From Euryodendron excelsum (lineage: Eukaryota; Streptophyta; Magnoliopsida; Ericales; Pentaphylacaceae), in assembly GCA_033060915.1 (NCBI GenBank), contig CM065389.1:16948001-17012000 (forward strand): a stretch of DNA of 64,000 bases, read 5' to 3'. Shown here in pieces: positions 32,791-45,104 of the stretch. The notes beneath the pieces are model-generated. The model was not told the origin of the DNA. It did no database searches and saw nothing but the letters and a program-made list of their open reading frames with translations. The position numbers and the translations under genes are program-made. Position 1 is the stretch's first letter. The number at the start of each line of letters is the position of its first letter.

Positions 32791-33866
32791 TTTGCATTCT
32801 CATCATATATCATCGTTATAAAGCCAAATCATTGTTAAAATACTTTTCATAAAAGATGTATGATCATTGTGCTAGTGAGAACTTGAAAAGAAGGAGATGA
32901 GGTGTTTGCAAGAGAAAAAAAAAAGAGGAAGAAAAATATATTGTTGAATACAAAAAAAGAAAAAAATAAATAAAAAATAGCGCGGTTAGATGTTTGAAAA
33001 AGGAAAAGGAAAAAAAAGAGAAAAAATCAATCAAAATTGGAAATTAAAGGTGTGTACTTATTGATCATTATATGCCTTGATCACACATGTTTTGAACCAT
33101 TTATCATTTCCTTTCCTACCTTATACCTCTTGGCTTCCTTTCCTAGCTTCCTTTCCTATCTTATACCTCTTGGCCAAATTATAACCTCAAAAAGGCCTAG
33201 TTGATCCAAGAGTTGATCCAAGAGTATAAATGAATTGAAAATTCTTTTGAGTATAAGTCATATATGTCAATCCTTTGATCAAAACTTGAACTGTAGATAT
33301 TCTTTTGTGAAGTTATGCCAAGTCGTATACACTTACATTTTTGTGATTTTTGTTATTAAATTGCTCTTGTTGTGTGTTATATATATTTACTCTTATGATG
33401 AGCTTTCTGTTGAGAGACCCATGTAATCAATGTTCTTGTGAGTGTATGCCTGATGAGACTTGGATCGAAGCATGAACTATGTGGGTGTATGAATTTGAGA
33501 CATGCAACTTATATCGTATTGATAGTACATCCTTATATGAATCTTTCTTATAAGTTTTTATACCTTAACCTTGCATGATTTATGAAATAGGGTAAATTGA
33601 GGATTATCTTGAGCAAGTTATTAATTGCTTTAATTGCTTTTTTATCTTCGATTATTTGACATGAATAGATATTTGTGGGTACCATCACTAAAAACCCTCA
33701 CGAGACATTACTCGTCCACTAGGGATAACCTAGAGGTTTAAAGGTTTTGTGCATAAACTAAATGCACTCCTAACTTCTACGAAAGTGGCTACTATCTTTC
33801 AGCTTTTAGTATTTTGTTAGGGATTAGCAAAAAAGCTATTTAAGGAGTGTGATTGTGCTCTAAAAG
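32791..33866. other. Non-coding interior of LARD-like element, right part
   Basis: A-rich and T-rich DNA without a recognisable gene; contains a duplicated cttggc..cctttcctagcttcc phrase near 33125-33175. Confidence 0.45.
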
Positions 33867-34192
33867 TGTAATCTATTTGCCTTAATTAGTCCTTTCTAGA
33901 CCTAGAATAGGATTATTTATGTTGTTTTAGTTCTATTTCATTACTAACTTAGTTTATTTTATTGTAAATAGGACTCTCATGCAAAAGAGGACAAATTCAG
34001 ATGAAATTGCAAAAGGGCATTCAAATAGAAAGGAAATATGTTCGAACGGTAAGGAGGGCCTTCGAATAGTATGTTAAGTAGAGTAAAGCATCAAAATCAG
34101 GCTAAAAGTGTGTTAGAGAGATTCAAAAAGATGCAAAAGCATCAAAAGTCCGTTGGAACGGTGCACAAGATTTCAGCTTGTCATTGTCTATA
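33867..34192 (+). mobile_element. 3' LTR of LARD-like element, truncated
   Basis: It matches the 5' LTR head and carries gttcgaacgg, cttcgaatag and gttggaacgg motifs (34032-34162). It is cut at 34193 by the long LTR. Confidence 0.6.
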
Positions 34193-37100
34193 TGTTGCAC
34201 CCCAGTTTTTTGCACTCGAGAATGTGGGAAACACACAGTACTCTCTCATTAGAATTCATCCTCCTAGAAGGACGAGTGCGACTAGGTTTGAACTTGAAAT
34301 TGATTTGAACAAGGGTTTCTAAAAAAAAGTTTGGAGTCACCACCTAACATGATTAAAGATATGCTAGGTCACCTAAAAGCTAAGTGTAATCCGAGGATTA
34401 AACTTAGGTTTTTAAAAAATATTTAAAAACTTCCTCTTGAGAGGGGTTTTAAGAAAACAGGTTGTTTACCAATCTTTGGAAAAATTTAAGCCCTTTTTGA
34501 AAATAACTCCATTTTGGTCTTGTGAAAACAGTGATTCTAGGTTCGGAGGTTGGTTACGTATAGGGAAGACATCCTAAAATCATCACCCTACCATGTCTTT
34601 TCAGTACCTACTTGGTTCACTCACTTGAATAAACAGTTACTAATATCCACTTAATATCCACTTAGAATTTTCAAAAATGGTTTGGTCATCACTTTTGGGA
34701 TGAAATGATGCATGTTTTAAAAGACTTGAAAGGATCGAATTTGAAAAAGGTTTTTAAAAATAATTTAGACTTGACAATATTTTTTAAAAAGGGACTTGAC
34801 TTAAAATAGAGTTACGACCGTACCTATTTGAAGGTTGTCTACGTATCTCATTTAGTAAAAATCAAGTCATTCGTAGTTCAGGACAAGGCATGATAGAAAA
34901 TAGGCGCATTGAGACCATCGGAAGACACATTGGGGTCTTAATTTTAAAAGACACACTAGGGCCTAGTTTTGAAAAATGGGCACATTAGGGCTTTTAGAAA
35001 CTTGGAAGATGCGTTGAGGTCTTTAGGAAGTTTTGAAGACACTTTAAGATCTTTTTAAAAAGAGAACTTGAGAGTTTAGAAAAAAATGCCTTTGAAATAG
35101 GACTTGGGATGTTTGAAGTATTTTTAAAATCGGTCCTGAAAATGATTTTAAATGTTTTTTTAATTTAACTCAATAGAGTTTTGAAATATTTTTAAAACAA
35201 CTCAAGGGAGTTTTGGAAAGGTTTTGAAACAACTCGAGGGAGCTTTGGAAATGTTTTAAAGTCTTATTTTGAAAATTTTGGAGATAGAGTTTGGATTGGA
35301 AATACTCTTGTGAATTTGTCTTCGAAAAGCTTTTGAAAGTAGTTTTTTTTAATACCTTATGACAGGTATGTTTAATGTTTCATCACTTTTAAGAGGTTAG
35401 TTATTGAAGAACTAAACTCCTTTAAGGCTATGAGTTTTGAAAACATGTTTGAAAAAGAGGCTAAAGACTTTCCTTTGATTTTTAAAATTTTAGGGTTATA
35501 AAACCTTTCTTGAATATCTCACTTATACTTGAACAATCCTAACCATGGAATGATTAGGGTTGCTTCAAGAATGTGATGTTTGAAATAGACTTTTGACAAA
35601 GGTTTTTGAAAAGCATTTAGGGTTCGACACCCTATATGGACCTTAGAAGGTCACCCTTGATATGTCACTTTCTCTAAGGAAACCTTAACCATAATAAGGT
35701 TAAGATCACCTTAGAGTTGTAAGTTTTGAAATCACTTTTGAAAATAGCTTGTGGAAATAGCAAGTGTCTAGCCACTTTTGTCAAGACAAGTTTAAGAGAA
35801 TTCTTTAAAATATTTTGGAATAGGGTATAAAAGAATTAGAAAAGATTTTTGAATTGATTTTTGAAAACTCAAGAGAGTAAGATCTTTTTGAATGCACGCC
35901 TTGCAAATAATTTTTGTAATTGAAAAAGGGTTTGAAAAAAGTTTGGAATGAGAGTCTTTGAAGCCTTCTAACCATAGTTGGGATGACCTAAGGTTAACTA
36001 ACTTGGGTTAGGTTGAACTAGGGCTGGATTCACTTGGAGTTAACTAACTAGAGTTAGGTTAATCTAGGGTTGGATTTAACTAGGGTTAGGTTAACCTAGG
36101 ATCAAGGAAATCTAAGGTTAACTAACTAAGGTTAGGTTAACCTAAGATTTGGTTGACCTAGGATTAACTAACTTGGGTTAGATTAACCTAGGGTTTGGAG
36201 GTGTCCTCAGGTTAGCCAACTAGGATTGGGTTAACTTTGGGTTTTGGAAGGTGGTTTTAAACAATGGTTTTGAACTAGGGTTTTGGCATAGTGGTTTTGA
36301 AAAAATAGTTTTGTGTATGAATTTTGAAAAAGGGTTTTGAAAACCACAATGTTTTGTAAAGGACTTAGAAAATAACTCTAAAGAGTTACATGAATTTTGA
36401 AAAAGATCATTGCATGAAAATGGGCTCTAATCAAGTGTAGGGTTTATATGGTTGATATTTGAAAACCACTCCAAGGAGGGTTTTATTGGCCCAAATGACA
36501 ACCTAAAAGGGGGATGAATTGGATTTTTTGTAAATTAATGGCAATTAAGATTAATTAACATTAATCTAATCAATAAAATAGTGATCAATATATATATATA
36601 TATAATACAATGTACTCAAAAGAGAAATGAAAAATAGAGCAATAGAAAGCACGCCAAGAATTATTGAGGTTCAACCACAACTTGTGGTCTACGTCCTCAC
36701 CCCAAGATCCCCTTGAAGTCTTCCTCTACTATGCAATATCCAATTACAAAATGGATGCTGATTTACCAAGTGCTCAGCTCACTTTTACATAAGAACTTCT
36801 TCCCAAGTTCTTCCAGCTACCAAGTGGTTTTGTCCAAGATTCACTTAAACTTACAAGAGTTTTTTTTCTACAAGAGAACTCTCAAACTCTCACTTACAGG
36901 TGTATAAAGTCACACAAACAAATTACAAACTCTCTATCAAGAATGGATAGAACAATAAAAGCTCACTTAATGAAGACAAGAAGAATGTTTAGCTTTTTTT
37001 AGTTTGATCAGTCAGTGGTCCTTGTTTTTCTTGTATCTCTTGTATATAAATGTAGTTGAAAGATTGTATATAAACCCCTATATTGATTTCGTCCGTTGGA

Positions 37101-38815
37101 GGTTGTTGGGGCTCATTTAACAAGTTCAGTCCGTTATAACGTTAGAAAAACTAGCCGTTATTCCCCAGGTGTCGACACTAGGCTTAATGTGTCGATACAT
37201 TTGGTCTGCATTTTTCAGATGTTGTCCACTGTCTTTATGTGTTGACTTTTCACATTTATGTGTCGACACATTAATCATTCTGTCTTCAAATATTTGGTTT
37301 CTGTTTCCACGTGTCAACTTTTCATTTTCATGTGTCGACACATTGCCCAAAAATCTTCATTCTGTCTTCCAATGATCAAGTTCAGCTTCAGTAATATTAT
37401 AAGATCTTCAAGGAGTCTTCTCCTTGAGGTATGATGATTAACCAAAGTCTTTAATTCATCAAAGTTGTCATTTATTCAATTCGGATTAAATCTATCATTT
37501 GATAATTATCTTTTCTTGATTTCCAAACTGTTAGGACTTCATTTCATCAATGCTGAGCTCTTCTTCTTTGTTGTCGAGCTTTCTCTTTCATGTAGAGCTT
37601 CAAGATGCCTCATTGCCGACCTCTTCTCCTTGCTACTAATTCTTCTTTCTTCTTTAGGATCACTTCAATGGGACTTATATAAGCTTGATGAAGTCTAATC
37701 TTGAACACTTTCATTTTCTCTGAGTACATATCATCTTCATTGATTCACTACATCCCAGATGAAGTCTTTACTCATATTCTTTGTAAAGATTATGCAGTTT
37801 TGATAAATTCTTTTCTCAACCATCTTCAATTGATCTTTGCATACTTTGATGAAGTCTTTATTCGAACACCTTCAATATTTTCAAGTGCAAGTCAACTTCA
37901 TTGAGTCTATGCATACTTGATGAAATCTTTATTTTAACACCTTCAATCTCTTCAAATGCAAATCATTTGTTTAAATTAGAAATAGGTGTCATTGCTCTGT
38001 TTGGTTCATTGCATAACTCTTAGAGTACATTGCTTAATCCTAACTTGTTATGCATCCACTCTGACATGTATTGGACTTAAAGTCAAACTTCTAAGTCAAA
38101 ATTATAATCTTTATCAATCTGCACACTAAGCAAATGCATTAGTAAAGTAACACAAAGTTTAGTTATCATCAAAATCAACATGGGGATCAACCTTGAGTCA
38201 ACAAGTTTCATTGGGACCATTATAACCACTAACTTAAAGAGAGTTAAACTTTTGAAAATCAACATGTAATGGCGGTTTTAGAAAATTTTTATTATTATTA
38301 TTATTTTTTACAAAATAAAGATAATGAATTTTTAAAAACTCTCTTGGAGAGGATTGTTTTGAAAACCGCTTTTGGGGTGTAGAAAATCACTTTAGTGAGC
38401 TAGATTTCCTATGGTCAATAAATGAAGAGACCAATCAAGAGAGGGTTCCATGAGGGTCATTTCAACCACAAAACAAAAGAGAGCAAAGCTTTGAAAATCA
38501 AAGTGAAATATAAGGTTTGAAAACCATTTTAATGCAACTTGAAGATGGTAAAATGTAATGATGCAAAATGAAGTCGAGGGGCTTAAAGAAGGCTCCCTAG
38601 GACATAAAAATCTAAAGTTTCAAACTAAGCTTCAAGAAACCAACTCTTAGGGTCATTTTTAGAAAAACACTTGAATATAGATTTTAAAAAGTGTAGAGAT
38701 TATAAATGCTAAGAGGTTTGAAAAATGGCTTTGAATATGAAAAAGGCAATACATGAGCATAACAACCATATGCAAGGGGTTCATGAAACCAAACAAGGCT
38801 AAAAGGTCATTCCAC
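34193..38815 (+). mobile_element. Long-LTR family, copy 1 (3'-truncated, interrupted)
   Basis: TGTTGCACCCC and the following text (ctcctagaaggacgagtgcg) match the head of the solo LTR at 2323, and similarity continues through the ggttaacctaggg array (35990-36240). A SIRE-like solo LTR interrupts it at 36484-38203. It stops at 38815, at a point matching about 4870 of the solo LTR, where a second head of the same family starts. No gene. Confidence 0.75.
36484..38203 (-). mobile_element. SIRE-like solo LTR (1720 bp)
   Basis: On + it runs tattggccca ... ttgagtcaaca (TG mutated to TA), flanked by ggttt (36479-36483) and agttt (38204-38208). Removing it restores the similarity of the host LTR to the copy at 4270-4300. 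It is diverged from the LTRs at 39905 and 55344 but shares both ends and the layout. Minus-strand TATA boxes lie near 37030-37070, and tgtgtcgacaca-type motifs lie upstream of them at 37170-37345. Confidence 0.78.
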
Positions 38816-39899
38816 TGTCGTGCCCCAATTTTTGGTACTCGAGAAAACAAGTGATAAAAATACAGTACTCTCTCGTTAGAACTCATCCTCCTAGAAGGAC
38901 GAGTGCGACTAGGTTTGAACCATAAATTGACTTGAACAAGGGCTTTTGGAAAAGATTTGGAGTTGCCACTTAACTTTGTTAAGGTGAGTTAGGTCACCCA
39001 AAACTAAGTGCAATCCGAAGATTAAACTTAGAAATTTTTAAAAGGGTTTTGGAGAACTTCCTCAAGAGAGGGCTTTTGGAGAAAATAAGTTGTTTGGCAA
39101 CCATTGAAAAGATTTAAGCCTTTTATTGAAAATAACTCCATTTTGGTCTTTAAAAACAATGATTCTAGGTTCAAAGGTTCGTTATGTATAGGGAAATTGC
39201 ACTAGCCTATGACCCTATCTTGCCCTTGTAGTACCTACATGTCTATTCATCCTAGGTTCACTCATTTAGAATCTTCGATTATCCATTATCCAACTATATC
39301 CACTTTGAAAAGAATTTTAGAAAAAGGTTTGATATGATAAATGACATGCAAGTGCAAGAAAATGATTTGATTTTGAAAATAGATTTGAAGAAAAGATTTG
39401 AAGTTTGAAAGAGATCGTGGGAATTGAAAACTTGAAAAAGGTTGTGGAATTGGAAATTTAAAAAAGGTTATGGAAATTAAAAACTTGAAAAAGGTTGTGG
39501 AATTAGAAATTTTAAAAAGGTTATGACCGCATCCATGAGGATTGCCTATATATCCCTTTGTTGGGAATCAGGTCAATCGTAGGTCAGACTCGGGGTCCGA
39601 TTAAAAATAGACACTTTTGATGTCTTATATGATTTGAAAAGACACTTTAAGGTCTTTAACAGGCTTAATTTGAAAAGTGCTTGATTTGAGCTTTGATTGG
39701 GAGATTGAAAATTTAACTTTGAATTGAAATTGGCTTTGATTTGAAATCAAGCCTGGAATTGACTTTGATTTGAAATTGAACTTGGACTTGATTTGAAAAG
39801 ATTGAGTTGAGCTTTAACATGAATTAGAGTTTGAAAACCATCTTGGTTTAGAAAAGAGTGGAAGCTTCCTAACTTTAGGGTTAGGGTTGAACTAGAGCT

Positions 39900-39904
39900 G
39901 AAGC
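39900..39904. repeat. Target-site duplication of SIRE-like element (gaagc)
   Basis: gaagc also lies directly after the right LTR at 57213-57217: a perfect 5-bp match around 17.3 kb. Confidence 0.9.
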
Positions 39905-41773
39905 TATTGGTCCAAGAAGGCAACCAAAGAGAGGGGTGAATTGGGTTTTATAAAATTTATCTCAAATAATGCAACTAAACAGAATTGAAGTACTTCAACA
40001 ATGATTAATCAAAGTATAAATCAAGCAAGAAAATAATGGAATATAATGCAAGCAAGTCTAGTGAGAAAATAAACAAAACAACGCAAGAATAGAAGAGCAC
40101 CATATTTATAGAGGTTCGGTCAACCTTGCCTACGTCCTCTCTTCTTCGATCCTTTCGAAGGTATTCCATTACGTAAAATCCCTTACACAGTTGTTGGTTT
40201 TGCTCCAAGTGCCCAGCTCACTCTTACAAGAGCTCTTCTCCAAGCTCTCACAACCCAAGAGATTTTGTCCAAGCTTCTCTCAAACTTACAAGTAATTTTG
40301 TCCAAGATTCACTCGAACTTACAAGTGTTTTTACTCAAGAACACTCAAATTTACAGGTTTACAAACCCACCCAAGTGAAATAAATAAAGGTTATACAGTG
40401 GGTAACTCTCCTAATGAGTATATGAACAAGTACAACTCAATGAATAACCTTAAACACTCACTAAAAATATGTGACAGTTAAAGCACAGGACATTTTCAGC
40501 TTCAAGCTCTTGATACCAATGCTGTAATTGCTCTCTCATCATTATAGAAGCTGTAAATATCTTGTATTTAAAGCTATGGATCGATTCTAGCCGTTGGAGA
40601 AGTATGGGAGAAGTTTTGGTGGCAGATTACACCACACCGCCTGTCAGAAATATAGCCGTTACTATCGGGGGTCGACTCTTTTTATAATGAGTCGACTCTT
40701 TTTGTAGTCTGCTTCAGCATTCTGCCTTCAGAAGTCAACTCGTGACTTGTAGGAGTCGATTCTTTTGATCAGAAACTGCAGACTCAACTCTCTGTCCCAA
40801 TGAGGTCACTCTTTTGCAGTGAGGGGTCGATTCTTTTAAGCAATCTTCAAAATTTTTTAGGCTCTGTTGAAATGAGTCGACTCCTGAATGATAAGGGGTC
40901 GACTCTTTTAAGTCTCTAGTAGATTCTCAATGTTCTGTTTGAAAGAGTTGACTCTTGAAACTTAAGGGGTCGACTCTTTTTACCAAAAAACTTATTTTTG
41001 CAGCTTTTCTTCATTCTCCTCTAAAGTCTCCAATCTTTTCAAGAATCATCCAAATAAGCTTTTTAAGGCTTGCAAATACTTCGTCAAGGCTTGATGACTC
41101 CAAGAACATCTTTAATCCATTCTAGATGGATTAACTCCATTTTAATTACTTGTAGAGCTCTTCAATCATCATTATTTCATCTGTTGAGCCAAGTCTTCTT
41201 CAAGGTCTTCAAGAGAGCTTCTAAGACTTAAAATCTTCATTTTTTCAACTGATTTTCTATCCTTCTTTAAGCATCTTCAATCTCTTTATTTAATCTTTAT
41301 TTTTAGATTTCTTCTAGAATTCTTCAATCAATATAACTTCTTCCTAGACTTTAACAAATCTTCCAAGAAAGCTTTCCAAGTCTTGTGATTTCTTCCATGC
41401 ATTCAAGACATCTTCAAATCTTTCAAGAAAGCTTCCATGTCTTTGAGTTGGTCTCTTCTTCTTTGTCATCCATCATCTTTGAAATTTCTTCACTCTCTAA
41501 AAGATCACCATTGTTGGATATGTCATTCCTTCATACTTATCAATCTTTAATCCAAGATTTTCATTATCTTGAGATTCCTTTATTCTCTTATATTATCATC
41601 TTTGTCATCTCATCTTGCTTTTCATTCTTCATTTAAATCTTTGCATCACAAGTCCTCCATTATGATAAGCTTCAAGTCAAGATCTAATTAATAATTAATC
41701 TGCACACTAAGTACAATTATTAGATCATTAAACCATGTTTTGTTATCATCAAAATCAAAGCATTGAGTCAACA
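39905..41773 (-). mobile_element. 3' LTR of SIRE-like element
   Basis: 1869 bp; on + it runs tattggtcca ... gagtcaaca. The minus-strand TATA-like tttaaatac is at 40563-40571 and a gagtcgactctttt motif array at 40670-40985. A hand count of the first ~790 bases against the other LTR gives about 60 differences. Confidence 0.9.
40670..40985. repeat. GAGTCGACTC motif array in 3' LTR
   Basis: About ten copies of gagtcgactctttt or one- to three-base variants, several forming perfect GAGTCGACTC palindromes, lie directly upstream (minus strand) of the TATA box. Confidence 0.85.
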
Positions 41774-41787
41774 ATCTCTCCCTTTTT
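41774..41787 (-). other. Polypurine tract of SIRE-like element
   Basis: The minus strand reads aaaagggagagat directly before the 3' LTR. Confidence 0.75.
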
Positions 41788-43195
41788 AATGATAACAAAA
41801 CCTTAAAAATATATGCAATTAAGCTCAATATAAAGCATGAGAATTAATATGTTATGAGAAGCATGGTGCTTCAAATTCCTAATTTTCTTCCCCTTTTTCA
41901 TATATTTTTCATAAAGTATTTCTCCCCTTTTTTTGTTAATCATTCAAAAAGGAACAAGAAATTAGAATGCAAATTTAGAACAAAAAAGGATTGAGCCATA
42001 TTCCAAAAAAAATCTGTCCTATGGTCATATAGGTTATCTCTCTCCCTTAATGAAAGAGTTTTCTTTGATATGGTATACAAAGAAACCTGTATGAGTATAG
42101 ACAATATGCTCAAAAATTATAAGAAGATCAATAATGTGCAATGTTAGAAAACAAATATAGAGAAAGTGAGATTTTCATACCAAGCATTTGCTCCGCCTTA
42201 CTTTTGTAATTTGTGCTTGAGAGAAGTTTCAGAGTTAAGGTAAAACAATCAGCCACCTTGGAGGGTCAGAACATGCAAGCACTTTAGAAATTCAGAATAT
42301 TCATGCTTTTGCTCCCTTTTTCTTAGCAAACAAATGCTCCAGATTAGATTTCAAAGTATAGGCAAAGTAGATTCGAACTCAGATGTTCACGGCATGTATG
42401 CATTTGGAAGTTCATAATGCTTTATTCATTTCATTGGATGCTTCATTGCTCATGCCCCACTGCATCAGGTTCATGCTTCCCTTTCACATCAAACAAAGGC
42501 TCCCCCTTTCTTTTGCAATTGATGCCTCATTGCAATATAACACAGTTGCACTCAACTAGTATCATATAAGGAATACTAAAGAGTATTATGTTTTTCATGT
42601 TAGTTACACTCAATAATGCATCGAGGAGTGAGTGTTAAGGAGTGTTTTCTCCTCCTTTTGATCTTTTCTTTTTAGAATATTTTCTCCCCCTTTTTGTCAA
42701 ATCCTCAAAAAAAAAAAAAAAGAGTAATAGTTGGAGAAGTATAGACAAGTACAATAACAAAAAAAATATATAATAAAATGATGTTTATGAAAAAGGACAT
42801 TGTTGAAGGCAGTTAAAGCAATCTCTCATTCAACATTCACAAATAAAATAGCAATGTTAAGGCAATGAGATCCAAAACACATCATTCATGCACGAAGAAA
42901 TATTAAGAGAGTTTAACAAAGAGAACCATCCACAAAATATTACATATTGCTTAGAGAATGACTTGTTTCAAAAACAAAAAATAGAAAGTTCAGAGGCAGA
43001 AGTCTTCATTTTCTTTTGGGAGAAGGGGTTTGAAAAAGATCAACTGGATCATCAGCAATGTTTGAAAATTTGTTGCTTGAAGGTCTTTGTCTTAGGCCAT
43101 ATTTGTGAGATGCAACAAAAGGCTTTGAAGGAGTTTGGTCAGAAGGATCAGAGGAGCTAGCTAGTGATGGCTGAGACGAGGTGTGCTCCTTTCAA
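41788..43195. other. 3' untranslated part of SIRE-like element
   Basis: No coding sequence recognised between the third ORF and the polypurine tract; contains a few tttctcccccttt-type phrases (minus strand purine-rich). Confidence 0.5.
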
Positions 43196-44604
43196 TTATC
43201 CTTCCAACTCATAAATGCTAGAATCCTCTTCTACAAATTCTGCTACTAAAGGGAAGAAAGGCTGGTATTGGTCTCCAACTAGCTTCTTCATATATTTACC
43301 AATATACTCGGTGGAAAGAGCAATGTCATTGGCAACTTTCTCCCTTACTTTGTTTCCTTCAAACACAAAGGCCTTGCTCAATTCCCTCACCTTCTTCTCA
43401 ACAAAGAATAACCTAATAGCCCCATTATCAATTTTCTTGTCTAACTTGGTGAACATCTCTTCTTGGTGCCTATTCAAATTTCTTACCATGCTCATCAAAA
43501 TAGACATATCCACAGATTGACCACTTGGAATAATGCTCATTGGGAAGAGTTCCCTTGGAGCACTAAATAGGGCAGGTCTAGAGGGTTCACCACTCTCTGG
43601 TATAGCACTGGAAGGTTCACCTCTTTTAGTGGATTCAATTCTAGGAGTCCCACTATCAATGTGTTTCTCCTTTCTAGGGGTCTAGGACTTGCTTTGTGGG
43701 TTGAAGTGATAGCCCATTCTTGACAAAGTTTTCTGATTATACTCATCAGAATTTGGATCAGAGGTTCTCTGCTTCTCACCCCTTAAATCTATGTTAAAGT
43801 GCGTAAAAACTTTGGTCAAGAGAATCCCATAGGGTAGCTAACTTTGGTTCTAGAAGCCTTAACAATGTGATCTAGGATGAATTCAGGCAAATCAATTTTG
43901 GTGTCTGTCAAATAAGCCCAAAGGAAAAACAATTCCCTTTCAGTGATGTAGTCAAACTTGCCACCTTTAAGAATGAGAAAGTGACAGATAAAATGATGCA
44001 CTAATCTCAATTCCAAAGGCAACTCATTGGCCAAGGGTTGGAGTGAATCATTAGTAATCTCCCTTCCCAATAGGGCAGACAATGCAATTTTTCTACTAAC
44101 ATCTTTCTTGTCCATTTGCCCACTACTACCAATTCTCAAAATCAGGCAAATCACTCCTTTAGTAAGTGTAATGGTTGTTCCCTTCACAAAACTAATCACA
44201 TTGATACCCCCATCTTCTTTTTCTACATCGGCATAGAATTGTCCCACAATTTCAAGGTATACATCATCCCTTAACGGGGTGATAGATTTCCAACCAAGGA
44301 ATTCTAATTTAGGTTCAAATGTAAACTTTTCTTTGGAAAAGAATGCATAATCTATCCATCTTCTATTTAAAATACTTCTAGAAGAGAAGATTTTCTCATA
44401 CTTATCTCGGTTGGATTTCTTCTCAGAGTAGATGGTGTTGTCGAGAAATTCATCTTCTTCTCCCTCAATTTTCCTCCTTTTTCTCCTTTTTGAAAGCCTA
44501 GAAGACTCCCATTTTCACATTCTCTTCATTCCTCTTTTGGATTTGGGAGTCGGCTCTTTTAGGGTTTTCTTGCCCTTCTTCGATGGAGTAGATTTTGGAG
44601 CCAT
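43196..44604 (-). pseudogene. Third ORF of SIRE-like element, after pol
   Basis: From ATG 44604 the minus strand reads a basic N-terminus (APKSTPSKKGKKTLKEP), a stop near 44510, then one continuing frame. That frame has VGQFYADVEKEDGG, RLVHHFICHFLILKGGKFDY and YPMGFS, a further stop near 43684, and a tail with NRHQEEMFTKLDKK, ending at 43196. It is about 469 codons with only two stops. The middle resembles the plant 'putative transposon protein' domain often found beside coiled coils. No membrane segment or signal peptide is evident, so I do not call it env. In SIRE elements an ORF at this place has been called env-like; its role is unproven. Confidence 0.65.
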
Positions 44605-44807
44605 GGAAGGTTGAAAATGGCAGTTAAAGGAAGTTAGGAAAACTCTAGGATGATCAAATATAGGTTAGGTAAGGATTGAGAGAGAGTTTTTCGGTGGTGG
44701 GAAGTGGAGATGACAGTTGATCATGAAAGAAATGAGAGAAAACAAAAGTTTTGAAATGATTCGAATAAAACAAGGGTTTTACAGTTTTAAAGCAGTTTGG
44801 GCTAAAT

Positions 44808-44992
44808 GAGTCGACTTATGGCTTAAAAGGGTCGACTCTTTTGAGTGAAGAAACCTTTCTGAGCTCTCTGTTCAAATGAGTCGACTCTTTTGGTAAGAAG
44901 AGTCAATTCTTTTCAACAGAGGACTTCTGGGGCTAATTCCAGAATCCAAAGGTTGACTCTTTTGAGGCAAGAGTCAACTATTTTCCTCCAGA
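44808..44992. repeat. Second GAGTCGACTC array, upstream of third ORF
   Basis: At least five copies of gagtcgactctttt or close variants lie 200-390 bases upstream (minus strand) of the third ORF's ATG. It is the same motif as in the LTR arrays, outside the LTR. Confidence 0.8.
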
Positions 44993-45104
44993 AATGCAAA
45001 GATGTGATTTTAAAAGCTATGACATGCATTAAACAAGTTTATAATCAATTTCAAAGGTTTGTATGCATTTATCAAACATATATAAACATCTAAGCGTTCA
45101 AAAT

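Larger units (their letters stand above)
28751..34192 (+). mobile_element. LARD-like non-autonomous LTR element
   Basis: A 5' LTR (28751-29368), a tRNA-Asp-type primer site, a gene-poor interior with only gag-like remnants, and the first 326 bases of a 3' LTR (from 33867, TGTAATCTATTTGCC) can be read. The LTR heads match: both have cttaattagtcc and agacctagaa. The interior has the phrase gaggacattgcataagttta before a G-rich run, common in plant LARD/Athila-type elements. No RT or integrase is seen. The 3' LTR is cut by the long LTR at 34193, and a minus-strand solo LTR sits at 31657-32790. Confidence 0.6.

Noticed and set aside
43196..44604. Retroviral envelope gene
   Set aside because: Position fits the 'env-like' ORF of SIRE elements, but I see no signal peptide, cleavage site or membrane anchor.
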